From: Chitinophagaceae bacterium
GTDB taxonomy: Bacteria; Bacteroidota; Bacteroidia; Chitinophagales; UBA10324
NCBI GenBank assembly: GCA_947469485.1
Contig: CANIPU010000001.1
Location: forward strand, 101,001 to 165,000
DNA length: 64,000 nt
Reading direction: 5' to 3'
A program made the position numbers and the translations under genes. Shown here piece by piece: positions 53,750 to 64,000 of the stretch. Each line of letters begins with the position of its first letter. The first letter of the stretch is position 1. The notes beneath the pieces were generated by a model. The model did no database searches and was not told the origin of the DNA. It saw only the letters and a list, made by a program, of their open reading frames with translations.

Positions 53750-54712
53750 ATGCGACTGGGAATAGATGCAATGGGAGGCGATTTCGCCCCGTTGGAATGC
53801 ATTAAAGGAGCTAAACTGTTTTGCCAGGAAAACAATTCAGGTAAATACGAGTTAGTTCTTTTCGGTGATGAAGGTGTTATGCGTCCGATGATAGATTCTG
53901 TTGGTGGATTGGATGCTTGTATTTCAGTAATTCATACTTCAGAAATCATTGAAATGAGTGAGTCACCTACTCGTGCACTTGCTTCAAAACCTAATAGTAG
54001 TATAGCTGTTGGTTTTCAATATTTAAAAGAAGGAAAAATAGATGCATTTGCTAGCGCTGGTAATACCGGAGCAATGTTGGTTGGCGCTATGTATTCAGTA
54101 AAAACTATTCCTGGTGTTATTAGACCTGCACTCTCTACATTGGTTCCACATGAAAATGGGAAAACCGGTTTGCTACTAGATGTTGGAGCGAATGCTGATT
54201 GCAAACCTGAAATGTTAAATCAATTTGCTATTTTAGGTGCATTGTATCAGAAATATGTATACCATGTAGAAGATCCAAGAGTTGCTTTGATGAATATTGG
54301 GGAAGAAGAAGGGAAAGGCAACAAATTGGCTCAAGAAACATTTTCATTGTTAAAGGAAAACGATAAAATTAATTTCATTGGCAATGTTGAAGGCAGAGAT
54401 TTATTTCTTGACAAAGCTGATGTAATGGTAACTGATGGTTTCACCGGCAATATTATTCTGAAAATGGGTGAATCTTTTTACGACTTAATAAAAGCAAGAA
54501 AAATTCGTGACGAATATTTTGATTCTTTTAATTATGAAAATCATGGTGGATCAGCAATTCTTGGCGCAAACGCACCGGTGATTGTTGCTCATGGCATTTC
54601 AAACGATATGGCTTTTAAAAGCATGATAGCTTTAACTCGCGAAGTAGTTGAAAGTAATCTTATTAATAAATTCAAGGAGGCTTTCATAAACAATCAAATC
54701 CTTCAGGATTAA
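53750..54712 (+). CDS. plsX: Phosphate acyltransferase PlsX
   Basis: A 320-residue protein: MRLGIDAMGGDFAPLECIKGA, ASAGNTGAMLVGAMY, LLLDVGANADCKPEMLNQFA and DVMVTDGFTGNIILKMGE are PlsX signatures. It makes acyl-phosphate for phospholipid synthesis. In the operon before fabH. Confidence 0.97.
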   Translation: MRLGIDAMGGDFAPLECIKGAKLFCQENNSGKYELVLFGDEGVMRPMIDSVGGLDACISVIHTSEIIEMSESPTRALASKPNSSIAVGFQYLKEGKIDAFASAGNTGAMLVGAMYSVKTIPGVIRPALSTLVPHENGKTGLLLDVGANADCKPEMLNQFAILGALYQKYVYHVEDPRVALMNIGEEEGKGNKLAQETFSLLKENDKINFIGNVEGRDLFLDKADVMVTDGFTGNIILKMGESFYDLIKARKIRDEYFDSFNYENHGGSAILGANAPVIVAHGISNDMAFKSMIALTREVVESNLINKFKEAFINNQILQD

Positions 54713-54725
54713 AACCCTCCAATCA

Positions 54726-55724
54726 ATGATTAAAACCAGGGCAGCTATTACAGGAGTTCAGGGATATGTTCCTGATTATGTTTTAACAAATGCAGAACTG
54801 GAAAAACTTGTTGATACAACTGATGAATGGATAACCTCAAGAACAGGCGTTAAAGAAAGAAGAATATTAAAAGGCATTGGTCTTGGAACTTCCGATATGG
54901 GAAAAGAAGCTGTATTAGGCTTGCTAAAAAAAACCAATACAAATCCGCTGGATATTGATTTAATAATATGTGCAACTACAACTCCTGACATGCAATTCCC
55001 CGCAACTGCAAACATAATTGCAGATAAATGTGGTTTAAAAAATTCATTCGGTTTTGATATTAATGCAGCTTGCTCAGGTTTTATCTATGCTCTTCAAACT
55101 GCTTCCAGGTTCATAGAATCAGGTTCGTCAAAAAAAGTAATTGTCGTAGGTGGTGATAAAATGTCTTCGATTATTGATTATAGCGACAGACAAACATGTG
55201 TAATATTCGGAGATGGCGCAGGAGCAGTTTTGCTCGAAGCAAATAATGAAGGATTAGGAATTATGGATGCTGTGCTTGGATCTGATGGTGCCGGAAGAGT
55301 CCACCTGCATCAAAAGGCTGGTGGCAGTGTTTTACCTGCAAGTGCTGAAACGGTAGAGAAGAAATTACATTATGTTTACCAAGAAGGTCAGGCTGTTTTT
55401 AAATTTGCTGTGACGAAAATGGCTGACGCTGCTGAAGAAATAATGAAGCGAAACAACTTGAGCAGCGATGATGTTGCATGGTTAATTCCGCATCAGGCTA
55501 ACAAAAGAATCATTGATGCAACTGCAAGAAGAATGGGGTTGGATGATGCTAAAGTGATGATAAACATAAATAAATTCGGAAATACGACAAATGGAACTAT
55601 TCCTCTTTGTATGTGGGAGTGGGAAAAACAAATGCATAAAGGAGACAATATTGTACTTGCTGCATTCGGAGGTGGATTTACCTGGGGTGCAGTTTATATG
55701 AAATGGGCTTACGATAGCAAATAG
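54726..55724 (+). CDS. fabH: 3-oxoacyl-ACP synthase III
   Basis: A 332-residue protein with Cys in NAACSGFIYAL (about 114), His in LIPHQANKRI and Asn in NKFGNTTNGTIP, the complete KASIII triad. It starts fatty-acid synthesis by condensing acetyl-CoA and malonyl-ACP. 13 bases from plsX. Confidence 0.97.
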   Translation: MIKTRAAITGVQGYVPDYVLTNAELEKLVDTTDEWITSRTGVKERRILKGIGLGTSDMGKEAVLGLLKKTNTNPLDIDLIICATTTPDMQFPATANIIADKCGLKNSFGFDINAACSGFIYALQTASRFIESGSSKKVIVVGGDKMSSIIDYSDRQTCVIFGDGAGAVLLEANNEGLGIMDAVLGSDGAGRVHLHQKAGGSVLPASAETVEKKLHYVYQEGQAVFKFAVTKMADAAEEIMKRNNLSSDDVAWLIPHQANKRIIDATARRMGLDDAKVMININKFGNTTNGTIPLCMWEWEKQMHKGDNIVLAAFGGGFTWGAVYMKWAYDSK

Positions 55725-55772
55725 AGAATTTTGTTTTCAGTTAAATAATAAAATAAATTCTGATCAATAACA

Positions 55773-56354
55773 ATGGCAAACACTACTGACATAAAGAAAG
55801 GATTGACGATTGAATTGAATAAAGACCTTTGGACGATAGTTGATTTTCAACATGTAAAACCAGGCAAAGGCGGAGCATTCGTTCGAACTAAGCTTAAGAG
55901 TTTAACAAGTGGAAAAGTAGTAGACAACACTTTTAATAGCGGTGAATCATTAACACTGGTAAGTATTGAAAGAAGAAAACATCAGTTCTTATATAAAGAT
56001 TTAACCGGCTATAATTTCATGGATACAAATTCTTTTGAACAGGTAACCCTTGCAGAAGATTTGATTGATGGATATGAATTTTTAAAAGAAGGTCAGGAAG
56101 TTGAAATTATTTTTCAAGCAGATAATGACCGCGTTTTAGGATGCGATTTACCATTATTTGTAATTTTAGAAGTTACTTATTCTGAACCAGGCCTAAAAGG
56201 TGATACAGCTAATATGCCAATGAAAAATGCAACATTGGAAACAGGCGCAATAATTCAGGTTCCGTTATTTGTTGAGTCTGGAATAAAAGTTAAAGTTGAT
56301 ACTGTGAAAAAAGCATATGTAGAACGGGTAGCGACTGGTAATTTCAAAGGCTAG
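55773..56354 (+). CDS. efp: Elongation factor P
   Basis: A 193-residue protein: three OB domains, KOW-like start IKKGLTIELNKDLWTIVDFQ, and the loop HVKPGKGGAFVRTKL whose Lys (about 32) is the usual site of modification. The C-terminal signature is VPLFVESGIKVKVDT. It helps ribosomes at polyproline stretches. It lies between fabH and accB, a conserved order in Bacteroidota. Confidence 0.95.
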   Translation: MANTTDIKKGLTIELNKDLWTIVDFQHVKPGKGGAFVRTKLKSLTSGKVVDNTFNSGESLTLVSIERRKHQFLYKDLTGYNFMDTNSFEQVTLAEDLIDGYEFLKEGQEVEIIFQADNDRVLGCDLPLFVILEVTYSEPGLKGDTANMPMKNATLETGAIIQVPLFVESGIKVKVDTVKKAYVERVATGNFKG

Positions 56355-56466
56355 TTTTTAATTTTAGAAGTATTTTTAATTCAAAATTTTTCTGAAATAA
56401 AAATTTCTTCAATTATTATAAAACACTTTTTATATTTCGTTCATCAAATTCGATAAAAATTCCATC

Positions 56467-56961
56467 ATGGAACTTAAAGACATACAAGAATTAATTAAGC
56501 AAGTAAATAAATTGAACCTTGCTGAGGTCACGATTGAGAAGAAAGATTTAAAATTAACTATCCGAACACACGAACCAGGAGTTCCAGCAACTTATACTGT
56601 AATGCCTCAGCAGACACTACAACCTGCGGCTCCTCAACCAATTGCAATTCAAACAACAGCAACCCCTCAGCAGACTGCTGCTGCGGCTGAAGCAAAAGCT
56701 GCCTCAACTGCTGAAGCAAATCTTATTCCCATTAAATCTCCAATGATTGGAACATTCTATAGATCATCAGGTCCTGATAAACCCGCTTGTGTAAATATTG
56801 GTGATGAAATAAAAGTTGGCTCAGTACTTTGCATTATTGAAGCTATGAAACTTTTCAATGAAATTGAATCTGAACAAACAGGAAGAATTGTTAAAATATT
56901 AGTAGAAAATGCAAAACCTGTTGAATACGATCAACCACTCTTTCTGGTAGAACCGATCTAA
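56467..56961 (+). CDS. accB: Acetyl-CoA carboxylase biotin carboxyl carrier protein
   Basis: A 164-residue protein with an N-terminal helix, an Ala/Pro/Gln-rich linker (about 40-85) and a C-terminal biotinyl domain with EAMKLFNEIE (biotinyl Lys near 138). It carries the carboxyl group between AccC and the carboxyltransferase. Confidence 0.97.
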   Translation: MELKDIQELIKQVNKLNLAEVTIEKKDLKLTIRTHEPGVPATYTVMPQQTLQPAAPQPIAIQTTATPQQTAAAAEAKAASTAEANLIPIKSPMIGTFYRSSGPDKPACVNIGDEIKVGSVLCIIEAMKLFNEIESEQTGRIVKILVENAKPVEYDQPLFLVEPI

Positions 56962-57019
56962 TTTGATTTTTTTTTGAAAGTTTAATTATCAAATCACTAA
57001 ATCATCAAATTAACTTCGG

Positions 57020-58360
57020 ATGTTTAAAAAAATTTTAATAGCGAACAGAGGAGAAATTGCACTGCGGATAATAAGAACTTGCAAAGAGATGAATATTCGG
57101 ACAGTTGCATTGTATTCTACTGCCGACCGAGAAAGTTTACATGTGAAATTTGCTGATGAAGCTGTTTGCATAGGCCCACCTAAAAGTTCCGAAAGCTATC
57201 TCAACATGGCTCGAATAATGAGTGCAGTTGAAATTACTGGCGCAGATGCAATTCATCCTGGGTATGGTTTTTTAGCAGAGAATGAGAAATTCGCTGAAAT
57301 ATGTAATGAATATGGCGTAAAATTTATTGGTCCAACTGCAAGTATGATCGCCCGAATGGGAGATAAAATAAGTGCAAAAGACACAATGAAGAAAGCCGGC
57401 GTGCCAGTTATTCCAGGTAGTGATGGATTACTTACTGATTTAAAAGAGGCTAAAAAAATTGCTAAAAAAATAGGATACCCTGTTATCTTAAAAGCCACAG
57501 CTGGAGGCGGAGGAAAAGGTATGCGTGTGGTTTGGAAAGAAGAAGATTTAGAAACACAATGGTCAAATGCTCGAGCTGAGGCTGGAGCTTCATTTGGTAA
57601 TGATGGTGTGTATATGGAAAAATATATTGAAGAACCTCGTCACATCGAAATTCAGGTAGCTGGTGATCAATATGGTAAAGCCTGCCACTTATCTGAGCGT
57701 GATTGTTCTATTCAACGCCGCCATCAAAAATTATTTGAAGAGTCTCCTTCCCCATTTATGACTGAAGAATTGCGAAACAAAATGGGCGATGCCGCAATCA
57801 AAGCTTGTAATGCAATCAGTTATGAAGGTGTAGGAACAATAGAATTTCTGGTTGATAAATACCGGAACTTTTATTTCATGGAAATGAATACAAGGATTCA
57901 GGTAGAGCACACTGTAACTGAAGAAGTAATCAATTATGATTTAATAAAAGAACAAATTAAAATAGCCAACGGAGAGCCTATAACAGGAAAAAATTATTAT
58001 CCGGCTATGCATGCACTTGAATGTCGAATAAATGCAGAAGACCCTGCCAACGATTTTCGTCCATGCCCTGGCCGAATTACAAATCTTCATACTCCTGGCG
58101 GTCACGGAGTTCGTATTGATTCTCATATTTATGCAGGTTATACCATACCGCCGTATTATGACTCTATGATTGCAAAGATTATTACAGTTGCTCAAACTCG
58201 ATTAGAAGCAATAGAAACCATGGAGCGTGCATTAAGCGAATATGTAATTGAAGGAATCAAAACCACCATTCCATTTCATCAGCAATTGATGAAAAATAAA
58301 GACTTCAGGGAAGGGAATTTTACAACTGCATTCATAAATACATTTCAGTTTAAATCCTAA
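57020..58360 (+). CDS. accC: Acetyl-CoA carboxylase biotin carboxylase
   Basis: A 446-residue ATP-grasp enzyme: [69 protein letters not shown] are all present. It makes carboxybiotin on AccB. It follows accB by 58 bases. Confidence 0.98.
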   Translation: MFKKILIANRGEIALRIIRTCKEMNIRTVALYSTADRESLHVKFADEAVCIGPPKSSESYLNMARIMSAVEITGADAIHPGYGFLAENEKFAEICNEYGVKFIGPTASMIARMGDKISAKDTMKKAGVPVIPGSDGLLTDLKEAKKIAKKIGYPVILKATAGGGGKGMRVVWKEEDLETQWSNARAEAGASFGNDGVYMEKYIEEPRHIEIQVAGDQYGKACHLSERDCSIQRRHQKLFEESPSPFMTEELRNKMGDAAIKACNAISYEGVGTIEFLVDKYRNFYFMEMNTRIQVEHTVTEEVINYDLIKEQIKIANGEPITGKNYYPAMHALECRINAEDPANDFRPCPGRITNLHTPGGHGVRIDSHIYAGYTIPPYYDSMIAKIITVAQTRLEAIETMERALSEYVIEGIKTTIPFHQQLMKNKDFREGNFTTAFINTFQFKS

Positions 58361-58420
58361 AGGTCGAATAAACAGTATTATTCAATTCTGAATTGATACT
58401 TTTCTATTTACTAATTTCTT

Positions 58421-59119
58421 ATGCACGATCATCCTCACAACGAAGAACATTTTAAAAGTCCTGCCATGGTGCGCGATATTGTTATTGGCATGGCTGATGG
58501 TCTTACCGTTCCATTTGCATTAGCTGCTGGACTTAGTGGGGCAGTTGACAGCAATTCTATTATTATAACAGCAGGTGTTGCCGAAATTGTTGCAGGAAGT
58601 ATTGCAATGGGACTTGGAGGATATTTATCCGCTAAAACAGAAAGTGATCATTATAAATCTGAATTGAAAAGAGAATATCATGAGGTAGAAAAATTACCTC
58701 ATAAGGAGAAAGAAGAAATACATGAAGTTTTAGAAGCTTACGGAATAAGTGAATCAACAAGAATAAAAGTTGCTGATGAATTAGCTCTTGACAAAGACAA
58801 GTGGGTGGATTTTATGATGAAATATGAATTAGGATTAGAACAACCAGATGATAAACGCGCAGGAAAAAGTGCAGCAAATATTTCAATTTCCTATATTGTG
58901 GGAGGGTTTATTCCTTTAACTGCTTATTTTTTTACTTTGCATCCACATGATGGATTGATATATTCCTCGATTATTACTTTAGTTGCCTTATTTATTTTTG
59001 GATATTTTAAAAGCAAAGCTACAGGTCAATCTCCTCTTTCAGGCGCTTTTCGAACTGCCCTAATCGGAGCGATTGCTGCATCCGCAGCATTTGGAATCGC
59101 TTCTTTAATTAAAATTTAG
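58421..59119 (+). CDS. VIT1/CCC1-family membrane transporter
   Basis: A 232-residue protein with five predicted helices: VRDIVIGMADGLTVPFALAAGLSGA then AEIVAGSIAMGLGGYLSAKTESDHY, a cytoplasmic charged segment with Glu-rich helices (about 80-145), and three helices in the C-terminal half. The family moves iron or manganese. The metal here is not known. It ends 71 bases before a terminator. Confidence 0.9.
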   Translation: MHDHPHNEEHFKSPAMVRDIVIGMADGLTVPFALAAGLSGAVDSNSIIITAGVAEIVAGSIAMGLGGYLSAKTESDHYKSELKREYHEVEKLPHKEKEEIHEVLEAYGISESTRIKVADELALDKDKWVDFMMKYELGLEQPDDKRAGKSAANISISYIVGGFIPLTAYFFTLHPHDGLIYSSIITLVALFIFGYFKSKATGQSPLSGAFRTALIGAIAASAAFGIASLIKI

Positions 59120-59190
59120 GTTTTTCTACAAGGTTCATTAATTCTAATTTGAATTAATTCAAAAAATCGGATTCAATATCCTGTAAAAGC

Positions 59191-59222
59191 AAAAGCCACT
59201 TTCAAAGAAGAAAGTGGCTTTT
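59191..59222. terminator. Bidirectional Rho-independent terminator
   Basis: A 13-bp stem (59191-59203 with 59210-59222) with a 6-base loop, core GCCACTTTC, flanked by A and T tracts, between the transporter gene and metK (convergent). Confidence 0.92.
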
Positions 59223-59252
59223 TTATCTTTATATTTAATTTCTATTCTGTCC

Positions 59253-60509
59253 CTACTTTATTTTAAAGGCCTTCTTTATTTTGGCAACATAATCCAGCTT
59301 CTCCCATGTAAACAATTCAACTTTCATTGTCTTAATACGACCATTAGGTTGACTAAAAGTTTTTGTTACAATTTCATTCTTACGCCCCATATGGCCATAA
59401 GAAGCTGTTTCAGAATAAATTGGATTACGCAATTTTAATCGGGTTTCAATTGCATATGGGCGCATATCGAATATTGTTTCCACCAACTTAGATATTTGCC
59501 CATCTGTCATTGCAACTTTTGATGTCCCATAAGTATCAACAAATATCCCCATTGGTTTAGCAACACCAATTGCGTATGAGACTTGAACCAATATTTCATC
59601 ACACACACCAGCGGCTACCATGTTCTTAGCTATATGTCGAGTAGCGTATGCAGCTGAACGATCTACTTTGGATGGATCTTTTCCTGAGAAGGCTCCACCA
59701 CCATGTGCCCCTTTCCCTCCATAAGTATCTACAATAATTTTACGACCAGTAACACCGGTATCGCCATGTGGTCCACCAATTACAAATTTACCGGTAGGGT
59801 TAATATGGTACTGAATTTTATTGTTAAATAAATGCTTGTACTTGGGGTACTTCTTAATCACACGAGGAATTAATATTTCTATAATATCCTTCTTGATTTT
59901 TGAAAGCATCTTCTCATCATTCTTATCAAAGTCATCGTGCTGTGTACTAATCACAATTGCTTCAATCCGTGCTGGCTTTCCATTGTCATCATACTCGAGT
60001 GTTACTTGACTTTTTGCATCAGGGCGCAGATATTTTATTTCTTTATCCTCCCGACGAATTGCTGCCAATTCAATTAACAATTTGTGAGCAAGGTCTAAAG
60101 GCAAAGGCATAAAATCTGCAGTTTCGTTTGATGCATAACCAAACATCATTCCCTGATCTCCCGCACCCTGATCCATTTTATTTTTGCGCTCCACGCCTCG
60201 ATTAATATCGTCACTTTGCTCGTGAATTGCTGAAAGAATTCCACAAGAATTTGCCTCAAACATATACTCACTCTTGGTGTAACCTATACGCACAATTACA
60301 TCACGAGCGATCTTTTGTACATCTAAATATGTTTTTGATTTTACTTCACCAGCTAAAACAACCTGGCCAGTTGTAACTAAAGTTTCACAAGCAACTTTCG
60401 AACTAGGATCGAAAGCAAGAAAATTATCAATCAAAGCATCTGAAATCTGGTCAGCCACTTTATCCGGATGACCTTCCGAAACTGATTCTGAAGTAAACAA
60501 ATAAGCCAT
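59253..60509 (-). CDS. metK: S-adenosylmethionine synthetase
   Basis: About 418 residues from ATG 60509 ([21 protein letters not shown]); the upstream in-frame part lacks support. [12 protein letters not shown] and [19 protein letters not shown] are the ATP- and Met-binding signatures. It makes SAM from methionine and ATP. Length is normal. A -7-like box lies upstream at 60538-60545. Confidence 0.97.
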   Translation of the reverse strand: MAYLFTSESVSEGHPDKVADQISDALIDNFLAFDPSSKVACETLVTTGQVVLAGEVKSKTYLDVQKIARDVIVRIGYTKSEYMFEANSCGILSAIHEQSDDINRGVERKNKMDQGAGDQGMMFGYASNETADFMPLPLDLAHKLLIELAAIRREDKEIKYLRPDAKSQVTLEYDDNGKPARIEAIVISTQHDDFDKNDEKMLSKIKKDIIEILIPRVIKKYPKYKHLFNNKIQYHINPTGKFVIGGPHGDTGVTGRKIIVDTYGGKGAHGGGAFSGKDPSKVDRSAAYATRHIAKNMVAAGVCDEILVQVSYAIGVAKPMGIFVDTYGTSKVAMTDGQISKLVETIFDMRPYAIETRLKLRNPIYSETASYGHMGRKNEIVTKTFSQPNGRIKTMKVELFTWEKLDYVAKIKKAFKIK

Positions 60510-60537
60510 TGAATTTATTTTTGTTTTTTTAAGTGCG

Positions 60538-60545
60538 CAAATGTA
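60538..60545 (-). promoter_or_regulatory. Putative -7 box of metK
   Basis: On the minus strand it reads TACATTTG followed by CGCAC, an exact TAnnTTTG match about 28 bases before the ATG; the trailing CGCAC is shared with the boxes at 35566 and 42762. Confidence 0.5.
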
Positions 60546-60726
60546 AAAATGTATAATCAACTTGTATAAGTTACTTTCATTAATTGTTTTTGAAATTTGA
60601 ACTATTTATTAACGATTAAAATGATTATCTACTTAAATATTCCCTCTTGATTTATTCTCTTTGAACTTCCAATTTTCGACTTTAATCTTGGTCTTTCTTT
60701 TTCAAATTACTTTTCTCTATAAATAA

Positions 60727-61149
60727 ATGCTTCAAAGAATTCAATCGATTTACCTAGTTGCAGGATTAATTTGCACAGGCTTACTTTTTTATTTTCCTGT
60801 ATGGAGTTCTGGTGATCAAACTGGACTTGAGATTTATGGAGCTGGTTCACATATTATTCTATTTATAATAACAAGTCTGCTTGGATTGATACAATTTACT
60901 AGTGTGTTTCTATTTAGAAATAGAAAACTTCAAATAACTTTATGTTGGTTGGGTTTATTAATTGCCGCGAGTTTCATTTCCCTCTTTCTAATTTTCTTTA
61001 TTCAAGATAATCAAGGCATGAACAATTTTACAAAAGGAATAAAAATCGGAGCTCTTCTCCCAATTTTTATTATTATCTTTAAATATTTAGCTATAAAAAA
61101 TATTCAAAAAGATGAGGACTTAATTAAAAGCATGAATAGATTAAGGTAG
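60727..61149 (+). CDS. DUF4293 membrane protein
   Basis: A 140-residue protein with four predicted helices, opening MLQRIQSIYLVAGLICTGLLFYFPVW, which is typical of DUF4293. Function unknown. The gap before it (60546-60726) is AT-rich with nothing I can name. Its 3' end is 16 bases from the convergent next gene. Confidence 0.85.
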   Translation: MLQRIQSIYLVAGLICTGLLFYFPVWSSGDQTGLEIYGAGSHIILFIITSLLGLIQFTSVFLFRNRKLQITLCWLGLLIAASFISLFLIFFIQDNQGMNNFTKGIKIGALLPIFIIIFKYLAIKNIQKDEDLIKSMNRLR

Positions 61150-61165
61150 CGAATAAATATTTTAA

Positions 61166-61678
61166 CTACTCTTCTAAAACAATCCAAGACCCATCTGATT
61201 TAAATTTCAAATGGGCAGCCTTTAATTCTAGAGTATATATTTTAACTGTATTATCTCCCAAAAATTCGCAGTGGTCTTGACCATTAATGGTTGAAAATAA
61301 TTTATAGTCAACTTCAAATTCAGCCTTTTTATATATTTTAACTTCAAATGTCTCCAGAGTCAAACGAGAGCCAACCAAAACTTCAGTTTTACCATCTCCG
61401 TCAATATCAAACTCACTTGTTTGACCATAAACACAATCCAAACAAGGATCAAACAAAGCAGTTGTTTTTCCATTTTTTATCAAATCAAAATTCATCCCAT
61501 CTTCAGTATTTTTCATCATCACCATTTCACCTGTTTTAAATCTGACCTGCGGCAAAGCTGAACTTCCTTTTTTGAGACCTGTAGTATTTTTTGGCCCCTT
61601 TATTATTTCTTGGGCATTCACTATTATGGAAACAGAAAGCAACAGAATTGTTAATGAAAATTGAATATGCTTATTCAT
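61166..61678 (-). CDS. Small secreted protein, FG-GAP-like segment
   Basis: A 170-residue protein with a signal peptide (ending VNAQ) and one segment, EFDIDGDGKTEVLVGSR (about 90-108), that looks like a Ca-binding FG-GAP/VCBS-type blade. No other domain is clear. Function unknown. Confidence 0.6.
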   Translation of the reverse strand: MNKHIQFSLTILLLSVSIIVNAQEIIKGPKNTTGLKKGSSALPQVRFKTGEMVMMKNTEDGMNFDLIKNGKTTALFDPCLDCVYGQTSEFDIDGDGKTEVLVGSRLTLETFEVKIYKKAEFEVDYKLFSTINGQDHCEFLGDNTVKIYTLELKAAHLKFKSDGSWIVLEE

Positions 61679-61792
61679 AGTTTTTTAAAAATTGATTAGA
61701 AAATTACATGCCAAATTAATTTACAGCAAGAATAATATTAAATTTCAATTTCATAGAAGTGAATAATTAACTTATAGAAATTAACAAAAAAA

Positions 61793-61822
61793 AACCCTGA
61801 TTCAGCAAGCTGAATCAGGGTT
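61793..61822 (-). terminator. Rho-independent terminator of the rRNA operon
   Basis: A 14-bp stem (61793-61806 with 61809-61822) with a T tract after it on the minus strand, just past the 3' end of 5S rRNA. Confidence 0.92.
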
Positions 61823-61828
61823 AAAAAT

Positions 61829-61938
61829 ATGGCGACGACCTACTCTCCCACATTGTTGTGCAGTACCATCGGCGCAGCGGAGCTTAACTTCTCTGTTCGG
61901 TAAGGGAAGAGGTGAACCTCCGCGCTAAAGCCACCATA
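61829..61938 (-). rRNA. rrf: 5S ribosomal RNA
   Basis: About 110 bases. The ends pair (TATGG with CCATA) and the body contains the conserved CCGAACAGAGAAGTTAAGC-type loop seen on the minus strand and the bacterial loop E region. It lies 55 bases downstream of 23S. Ends are uncertain by a few bases. Confidence 0.93.
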
Positions 61939-61993
61939 AACTCTTAATAAGTTTATGACATATAGTTTAGGTAGAAAAGAAAATTAAAAAAAT
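61939..61993 (-). other. 23S-5S spacer
   Basis: A 55-base AT-rich spacer with no tRNA or other feature that I can see; the 23S and 5S are part of one precursor. Confidence 0.8.

Positions 61994-64000
<2,007 letters not shown>

Noticed and set aside
60510..60726. SAM riboswitch upstream of metK
   Set aside because: The leader from the putative promoter to the ATG is only about 25 bases, too short for a riboswitch, and no matching core was found.

Overview
The window is chromosomal DNA from a low-GC member of the Bacteroidota. The evidence is type IX secretion (T9SS) components (a PorW/SprE-like lipoprotein, PorP/SprF, a PorE-like OmpA protein), four secreted proteins with T9SS C-terminal sorting domains, Bacteroidota-type families (DUF4293, DUF4476, PorP/SprF), and promoter-like TAnnTTTG boxes in place of the usual -10/-35 hexamers. 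Many traits fit a Chitinophagales- or Sphingobacteriales-like lineage, but the sequence does not settle the order. TAA, TAG and TGA all end genes, so the code is standard.

Layout. 1-1727: 3' part of a large T9SS-exported adhesin-like protein. 1785-4351 (minus): SprT-like metalloprotein, small membrane protein, AtpZ-like protein, bactofilin and LytM/M23 peptidase, divergent from 4645-9553 (plus): PorW/SprE lipoprotein and a class A penicillin-binding protein. This is a cell-envelope and T9SS block. 9654-15620: EGF-repeat lipoprotein, CrtC/AttH-like protein, a gene broken by an in-frame TGA, a T9SS-exported esterase, and a two-OB-fold RNA-binding protein. 15741-20345: ABC-F ATPase and two paralogous T9SS cargo proteins. 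20480-29176: housekeeping and mixed genes (AlkB-like oxygenase, TPR and TraB proteins, tsaC/sua5, SET methyltransferase, tRNA-Arg, ung, a large propeller protein, DUF423). 29229-32395: PorE-like and PorP/SprF pair. 32625-42741: surface polysaccharide genes (flippase, two methyltransferases, two GT4 glycosyltransferases, an SDR, wecB, a YfhO-like protein). 42860-52844: metabolism and DNA replication (threonine dehydrogenase-like, PPTase, dnaG, thiolase, leucyl aminopeptidase, pdxA). 52988-58360: the yceD-rpmF-plsX-fabH-efp-accB-accC run linking ribosome, translation and fatty-acid initiation. 58421-61678: VIT/CCC1 transporter, metK and two small genes. 61793-64000: the 3' end of an rRNA operon on the minus strand (5S and most of 23S; 16S would lie beyond the right edge).

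The genes are dense and no gene-free stretch exceeds 300 bases. Several convergent gene pairs abut or overlap at their 3' ends without a terminator hairpin, while others share a strong bidirectional hairpin. I did not find a CRISPR array, insertion sequence, prophage or obvious defence island. The points most worth a second look are the T9SS/bactofilin/AtpZ block lacking the rest of the atp operon, the esterase sandwiched between two Ig-like repeats in a T9SS cargo, the TGA-interrupted gene, and a back-to-back promoter pair that forms an inverted repeat at 35566-35598.
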